Origin: Haplosporangium gracile | Taxonomy: Eukaryota > Mortierellomycota > Mortierellomycetes > Mortierellales > Mortierellaceae | Reading direction: 5' to 3' | DNA length: 12,651 bases | Assembly: GCA_015499985.1 (NCBI GenBank) | Contig: JAAAUF010001084.1 | Span: forward strand, 1-12,651 | Part shown: in pieces, positions 7,823 to 12,651 of the stretch | How positions within the stretch are numbered: the first letter of the stretch is position 1 | Layout of the letters: each line of letters opens with the position of its first letter | Translations under genes and position numbers: made by a program | The notes under the pieces: generated by a model | Databases searched by the model: none | Told to the model about the DNA's origin: nothing | What the model saw: the letters and a program-made list of their open reading frames with translations, nothing else

Positions 7823-7846
7823 ACCAACCAAGGAAGCGCACAAGTT

Positions 7847-10244
7847 ATGGATAAGTTTTACGTGCCAATGAACTTGAGAGGCCATAAGAGCCAGACCACA
7901 CCGTCAGACCAGCAACAACAACAGGGCTACACTCCACAGTTGCCAAACCATCACCAACCGCAGCAACAATATCAAAACCAGTATCAGCACGCTGCCCAGG
8001 GTGCGTACCACCAGCAATACCAACAGTACCAGCAGTACCAGCAATACTATCAACAACCCCAGCAGCTGCCTCAGTCAACACCCAACGCTGGCAACGCAGC
8101 TGCTACGCCTTCGGTCCTCCCTCCTACTTACAGCACGCCCTTGCCACCGTCATACAACACGCCTCTGCCACTATCAAAGTCAAAGCAGCACCAAAATGGA
8201 AACAGGCGTCAACCCAACAACAAGTTCAATAACAGCCATAACCAACATAACCATGGAAACAACCAGAACCAGAACAACAATGCAGGATACAACCCGCTCT
8301 CACAATATCAGGCCCAGTACCAGTCTTCGACGCAGCTGGGTGCTGCCGCCGCATCTGCAGCTGCCGTGGCGCTTTCTGCATTTGTATACAACGCCCCCGG
8401 ATCGACTGCGGGACATTCTGCAATTGCGGCCTCGTCATCTGCCCCAATCAACAACAATAACGGACCCAAGCCGTTTCAACAACCAACACCAACACCAAAC
8501 CCTACCAACGCATCAAGTGCGCCTCAGGCAGATTGGTTCTCGAATTACCAGGCTCCGACGATTCAACAGAGGATGGCTGTCACAATGGCGACCAATGCCG
8601 CGAATTTGACTGATGGCGCGATGGGCAGCGGACAGCCACATCATTACGGAAACTCTCATGGGCAAGCACCACGGAACAACTTTCAAAGAGGTGGACACCA
8701 ACAACAATATCAACGAGGCGGGCGGAACCAGCGGGGTAAACGACAACACCAGCAAGGCGGGACGCCAAAACAACATCAGAATCCTAATCAGAACCAACAA
8801 AACAAGCAAATTCTACAAAACAAAGGATTAGGAGCAGCAGGATCCTCAACGGCCAATGGAGATGTGGAGATGGAGTCTTCTGGGTTCCACTGCAATGCTT
8901 GTGACGTGACATTCCATGAGGAGGCGAAACTCAAGACCCACATCGCCGCACACAGATCCTGTCCAGACTGTCAGTATAAGGCTTCGCCAAGTCTTGTGAG
9001 CGAACATCGGAAAGTCACCCACGGAGCAGCAGCATCTTCAGGACCTGCGACATTATCGAGTATGATGTCGTCATCCTCCTCGGCTTCAGGATGGAACACC
9101 TCTGCTGGTGTAGGAGCCAGTGAGGAGCAGGGCAAGCCTCAAAAGCCCAAACCTGCGGCCATGGACCACGATCTCATCCACCCCCTTGCGCCGACTTTGA
9201 ATACCCCCGAGGACATTGCTGCATGGATTGCTCAGCGCCGAAAAGCATGGCCTACCGAATCCAACATCCAAAAAAAGGTATGTCATCGCTTGCCTTTCTC
9301 GTGCGCACATTGGAAGATCGTATAAAAGAATACCAATTGATTGCTGATGCTAATATCCAATTATTATATCTTTTCATGACTTTTGTAGGAGCAAGAGAGG
9401 CAAGAGATGATTGCAAAGGGGCAGATCGTGCAAGATTCGTCCAGCAAAGACAAAAACGGCAAAGATCGACGAGGAAACATTAACAACAACAACAACAGCA
9501 ACAAGCGTGGCCAGGGCAAGGATGCTGCCGCAGGAGATCGTCGAGGAAAGCGACCCAAAATTGAATCTGCCAGCTCTGCAGCAGACGTGCCAGGATCGAC
9601 CGAACCCAGTGAGGAAGACGATGATCATGATATCATGGACCCTGTGAAGGACGCAGTAACGTCCAAGGATCCTCGGGCAGGCAGCAGAAACAACCGTACT
9701 CATGACGAAAATGTGACTCAAACTGTACGGACAAAGGCCTTCTGTCGGTACTTTGTCCGCGGTACATGTAACCGTGGTGACAAGTGTCCTTACATCCACG
9801 ACACTGCTCAGGCGGTAAATCGAATATTTTGTTTTGCGGATTGTAAATGGGGATTGTATGTTGACTATTTCCGGATCAAGATGCTCATATCTGGACGTGT
9901 TGTTACTTTAATTTCGATAGGCCAAGGCACAGAAAAACAACCAAGCATCCAACAAAAAGGACGAGTTCCGGAGCAGGCCTTCACTGTTGAAAATGGTAAA
10001 CACTACGTTCTTTTGATCTATGTTGTTCTTCGGTGATGATCTGCCTCGCATGTGTCTTTTCCATTTGTCCTGACATTTTCTGTCTGAACCTTATTTTCTA
10101 ATTTTTTTCTAGCTTTTGTCGGGAGAGATTAAGGAAGAAAAGAACAAGTTGTTGGAGGCCATGAGATACATTGTTGAAAACAACTTTTTCGATAAGCAGG
10201 AGCCCTCAGGTGCCTTGGTTGAGGAGGTTGTTATGGAGTCATGA
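7847..10244 (+). CDS. NUFIP1: NUFIP1/Rsa1 homologue, box C/D snoRNP assembly factor
   Basis: Nuclear RNA-binding scaffold that bridges Snu13/15.5K, Hit1/ZNHIT3 and the R2TP machinery during box C/D snoRNP assembly (known for Rsa1 and NUFIP1). Exons 7847-9277, 9389-9814, 9921-9995, 10113-10244; all phase 0, introns 105-117 nt; 687 residues. Order: Q/N-rich low-complexity region about 20-335 with YQQ repeats and an Ala-rich patch; two C2H2 fingers, Cys349/Cys352/His365/His369 and Cys372/Cys375/His387/His392; the NUFIP signature WIAQRRKAWPTESNIQKK at 460-477, the part expected to contact Snu13; basic RRGKRPK (528-534), a likely nuclear signal; an acidic patch; a CCCH finger Cys596/Cys604/Cys610/His614; and a C-terminal RPSLLKM (638-644) plus LLSGEIKEEKN helix resembling the ZNHIT3/Hit1-binding end. 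Longer than human NUFIP1 (495) mainly through the N-terminal region. Shares its promoter with TSR4. Confidence 0.93.
8006..8065 (+). repeat. Tyr-Gln-Gln codon repeats in NUFIP1
   Basis: Imperfect 9-nt tandem repeat TACCARCAR encoding YQQ about four times (residues 54-73), inside a longer Gln/Tyr-rich segment. CAA and CAG are mixed, so this is not a pure trinucleotide expansion. Confidence 0.85.
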
Positions 10245-10325
10245 GACTATTAGCCACCTTCAACTACCATCATCCCGTCTGTCGCTCACGCTTCTTTTCT
10301 CGCACGTAATCATACACACTTGTAC

Positions 10326-10331
10326 AATAAA
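10326..10331 (+). promoter_or_regulatory. Putative polyadenylation signal AATAAA of NUFIP1
   Basis: AATAAA 82 nt after the NUFIP1 stop, in the 217-nt gap to the facing TLG1 stop. A short AGCAT-rich stretch follows at 10332-10351. No clear canonical signal is seen for TLG1 on the other strand in this gap. Confidence 0.5.
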
Positions 10332-10461
10332 AGCATCGCATAGCATAGCATGATTCGACATCTCCCATGATGAGACTGACTGGTGTGAAAGCAGGGTATT
10401 ATTTGTACATGTGTTCGTTTGTTGTTGCTGCTGCTGTTTACTCTTGTCCTGCTCTCCTTGT

Positions 10462-11701
10462 CTACATGACAATGATCAGAATCAACAAGATGATAAGGAC
10501 CATAATTAGAATCCCGATGCAACACGATGCCTTTGTCTCTAAAAAAGTTCAAATGAAATAGTTATTGGGTGAGTATCAGGCTCGTTCAGCGTGAATAAAG
10601 ATAAGCTAAACCCAAAAGTACCGCGAGCCATCGACATATACCTTCATTCTGTTTGATGAAATGGTTCATGCGCTTCATCGCCTTTTGGAGACTTCCCGCA
10701 GTCCGGTCGACATGTTCGTCCAGGTCATCGAGGAGCATGGACTGGTCTGCCAGCTCGTCGTTCATTGTGCTTGCAATCTCGCGCATATTCAGTACCGTGT
10801 GCATTACGCCGTCCAGTTGCTGGTCCTGCTCCTGCATCAATATCTATTAGTCCCAGAACGACACGGAGGGATATGATGTAGCGATAAGTAGCTTGCTCCA
10901 TCATTTTGGTATTTTCCCTTATTGATATGTCCTGTCCTTGCGAAACTCCCTTTTGTCCACAGGCGGCAGAGGGAGAACGCATGGTTGTTTACCTGCTGCT
11001 GTTGGGATTCCTGTTCGACGAATTTGGCGTTGCTGTACATCATGTTTTCTCTCCTTGAGGGTTTCTGATACCCTTTCGGACTCGAACTCCCTCCAGTCGT
11101 GTCCTCCAGCAACGCCAGCCTATCCAGTTGCGCACTCCCGATCTTGATTGGCTGCTCCAGCCTTGTTTTCATATCCTACAACCATATCATTCATAGAAAT
11201 ACAGCAATCAGTCAGTCGGGAAGGGTTATTATTGTGAAAAGAAACAAGAGGACTCCATGTTGAGGAACCCGAGCGAGATCGCTTACCTGGACTTTACGAC
11301 GAGTCTGGTCGACAAATTGTTTCCGGGCGTTTGATTCCCTTGTCGTAAGATTAAATCTAGAAGGGTTATCAATGACTGCACGGACAGCATCGTCAAGATC
11401 TTCGAGGTCCTGTTCAATGTTGGCGAGGATCTGGAGTAGTTCTTCCTTTGTCTTGAGTAGCTCTTCGTTCTGGGCTGAGGTGACTGTTTGGAGAATACGT
11501 TTCCAAGACTCGAAGAGTGTTGATGCGTTGCTGAGTGATGATAACACATCGCTATCGAATGTAAAAAAAAGTGTGAAGAAGGCAGTGAGTTGACGGCGTT
11601 GTTGGATGTGCTGTCATTGCTGGCAATGGACCTTGCATGTCTCCCCTGCACTGTGTTTTTGTCAAAGCGTACTTTTTGATGAGGATGAAAGGGTCTTCCA
11701 T
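10462..11701 (-). CDS. TLG1: Qc-SNARE Tlg1 / syntaxin-6 homologue
   Basis: Tail-anchored SNARE acting in fusion of endosome-derived and retrograde vesicles with the trans-Golgi network, with Qa (Tlg2/Sed5-type), Qb (Vti1) and R partners in related fungi. Five exons on the - strand: 11701-11673, 11551-11287, 11175-10993, 10843-10642, 10538-10462; all GT-AG, introns 103-149 nt; 251 residues, against 255 for human syntaxin 6. The first exon is only 29 nt and encodes MEDPFILIK, matching the MEDPF start of syntaxin 6. N-terminal three-helix domain about 1-97 (NIEQDLEDLDDAVRAV, NPSRFNL); linker with Gln-rich QESQQQQ; SNARE motif about 163-224 with the zero-layer Gln193 in ELADQSMLLDDL; then Cys232-Cys233 directly before a C-terminal transmembrane helix of I/L/V and a final Met. 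The small first and last exons are easily missed by automatic prediction. Confidence 0.94.
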
Positions 11702-11947
11702 TACTATTACTTGAGAATTGCAAGTACGATTATGATGTCTCGTTGTTTTGAGTGCTGAATGTGTCTTTGTAGTTGTTGTGTTGGTGTGTCCTGTACGATT
11801 TGATGTTGTTCGGGCGTTGTTGATTTGTCCTTATCCTGCTCTTGACTTTGCGCGTGAAGTATGAAAGAATGGTGTGTGTGGAGATTGGAGAGGGCACAAG
11901 AGAACGACTTCCCCCAAGGAAAATTCAGCCACGTTGGACCAGATTTT

Positions 11948-12325
11948 TTATTCCGATGACGGCAAAGTAGGACTGCTCCTTTTTTTTCTTTTTTTGGACT
12001 TTTGGGGGCGTTTTTCATGTACAGTGGATTTATCTTGCTGAGCTCGGGTCATCGACCGCGCTAACAAAGACCATTCGTAATTGAATGTTCCCATGACGAT
12101 CACATCCACCCTTCTTTCCTCCAGCCAGTACAGCTCCAGCTTGACTCCTCTTTCTCCAGAACGTTTCACCTTAGCCGTATACAGGTACAAATCCGTTTGT
12201 CGGCATTTTACTGTTTGATTACCTAATGCCAGATAGACACTCGTCGCCCTCATTTCTATCCTCTTCGGTAACGTCATTAGTTTGCGTTTTTTTTTTTTTT
12301 TTGCTTGCCACCACTCTTCTTTCAT
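11948..12325 (-). CDS. Unassigned open frame upstream of TLG1 (doubtful)
   Basis: 125-codon - strand frame that I do not recognise. The first part is Lys-rich because it crosses the poly-T/A run; an internal ATG at residue 25 (12253-12251) avoids this. The central part, roughly residues 30-105, has ordinary amino-acid variety (for example ERGVKLELYWLEERRVDV, VMGTFNYEWSLLARS) and reasonable codon use, which is why it is listed. The tail is Lys/Ser-rich low complexity, and its TAA stop overlaps an AATAAA hexamer (11952-11947). It could be a small gene, one exon of a spliced - strand gene, or chance. There is no family match and no clear promoter. Confidence 0.2.
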   Translation of the reverse strand: MKEEWWQAKKKKKRKLMTLPKRIEMRATSVYLALGNQTVKCRQTDLYLYTAKVKRSGERGVKLELYWLEERRVDVIVMGTFNYEWSLLARSMTRAQQDKSTVHEKRPQKSKKRKKRSSPTLPSSE

Positions 12326-12651
12326 CCTTCCACCACTCCACGGTTTTCATCTCTTCCACAGCAACCTCATCCTCACTCCCACGCCTGTTTCATCGCTGCA
12401 TCTGTGTCTCATCCTCTTTTCGTCATCGGTCACACTCATCGTCGTCCTTCTCTTCCCTTTCTTATCATTCCCTTCCCCTTTGTTGTCCCTTACTCTCTTC
12501 AACATCCTTCTCTTTGGTTATCGCGTCGTCTTTCCCTCTTCCTTCTTTTTTTTCTCCATAGCTTTTCTCTCATCATTGTCTTTTCTTCACCACTGCCTTT
12601 TCTTAATCACTGCTGTTGCTTCTGGATCATTGTTCTCTTTCTTTCTTGTTC
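12303..12651 (+). repeat. Extended pyrimidine-rich (CT) tract at the right edge
   Basis: About 350 nt almost free of purine runs, rich in TTC, TCC, CTT and CATC motifs. Open frames across it are Ser/Phe/Leu-rich low complexity and were not taken as genes; all three - strand frames of the last 300 nt are interrupted by stops. Probable promoter/leader of a + strand gene outside the window. Confidence 0.55.

Larger units (their letters stand above)
7556..7846. promoter_or_regulatory. Divergent promoter between TSR4 (-) and NUFIP1 (+)
   Basis: The 291 bp between the two start codons must contain both promoters. It holds a 14-A run (7642-7655), ATCACGTG with its CACGTG core near the middle, a GC-box-like GGGGCGG at 7703-7709, T runs at about 7750-7767, and a CT-rich tract on the NUFIP1 side. 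No upstream ATG is seen in the - strand leader between the E-box and the TSR4 start. Confidence 0.7.
11702..12651. other. 5' flank of TLG1 and right-edge intergenic region
   Basis: About 950 nt without a recognised gene. Nearest TLG1, the - strand reads as a CT-rich and then CA-rich leader, as expected for its promoter (about 11702-11940). At 11947-11952 the - strand has AATAAA. Between 11948 and 12325 lies one unassigned - strand frame, listed separately. A 16-T run is at 12287-12302, and from about 12303 to the right edge the + strand is almost entirely C and T. That tract resembles the leaders before the + strand genes here, so it may belong to a gene starting beyond the window. Confidence 0.55.

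Noticed and set aside
8001..8609. 202-codon + strand frame overlapping NUFIP1
   Set aside because: Frame-shifted reading of the Gln/Asn repeat region, giving Ser/Thr/Arg low complexity; the NUFIP1 frame continues into zinc fingers and family motifs.
12226..12561. 111-codon + strand Ser/Phe/Leu-rich frame at the right edge
   Set aside because: Translated CT-rich tract of low complexity, with no leader and no domain; judged promoter-type sequence.
1..12651. CRISPR arrays, transposons, rRNA or tRNA genes
   Set aside because: No regularly spaced repeats, transposase-like frames, terminal repeats, or cloverleaf/rRNA-like sequence were found on either strand by reading.

Overview
The window is nuclear DNA of an intron-rich filamentous fungus, most likely an early-diverging (Mucoromycota/Mortierellomycotina-type) species. 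Genes are dense and lie on both strands. Introns are short (about 100-205 nt), GT-AG, and some have TGCTAAC-like branch sites. Gene starts are preceded by long CT-rich and then CA-rich leaders, and several ends carry AATAAA. The taxon is an inference from gene style and protein content, not from a marker. No bacterial, viral or transposon-like gene was seen.

Layout from left to right: (1) the 3' part of a Kv-beta-type aldo-keto reductase, +, entering from the left edge; (2) a complete p24/GOLD-family secretory cargo receptor, +, two exons; (3) a gene-poor 1.2 kb stretch containing a repeated TGTGACACG element, a 25-T run and a TATA box, leading into (4) a YqjM-type Old Yellow Enzyme (FMN ene-reductase), +, two exons; (5) a seven-exon TSR4/PDCD2 homologue, -, convergent with the OYE; (6) a 291-bp divergent promoter with an ATCACGTG box, shared with (7) a four-exon NUFIP1/Rsa1 homologue, +; (8) a five-exon Tlg1/syntaxin-6 Qc-SNARE, -, convergent with NUFIP1; (9) about 950 nt of 5' flank ending in a strongly pyrimidine-rich tract at the right edge.

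The intron/exon models were built by hand. In each one, splice phases are compatible and the joined protein follows its family without a gap: 426 aa (OYE), 495 aa (TSR4), 687 aa (NUFIP1), 251 aa (TLG1), 231 aa (p24).

Two functional themes emerge. TSR4 (escort of ribosomal protein uS5/Rps2 into the 40S subunit) and NUFIP1/Rsa1 (box C/D snoRNP assembly) form a head-to-head pair, so ribosome-production factors probably share one promoter. The p24 receptor and the Tlg1 SNARE are both trafficking proteins but are far apart and not obviously co-regulated. The two oxidoreductases look unrelated to the other genes. I see no undescribed multi-gene system. The points most worth checking are the shared ribosome-biogenesis promoter, the repeated element upstream of the OYE, the Q/N-rich domain of NUFIP1, the sawtooth of codon composition along + strand genes, and one unexplained open frame upstream of TLG1.
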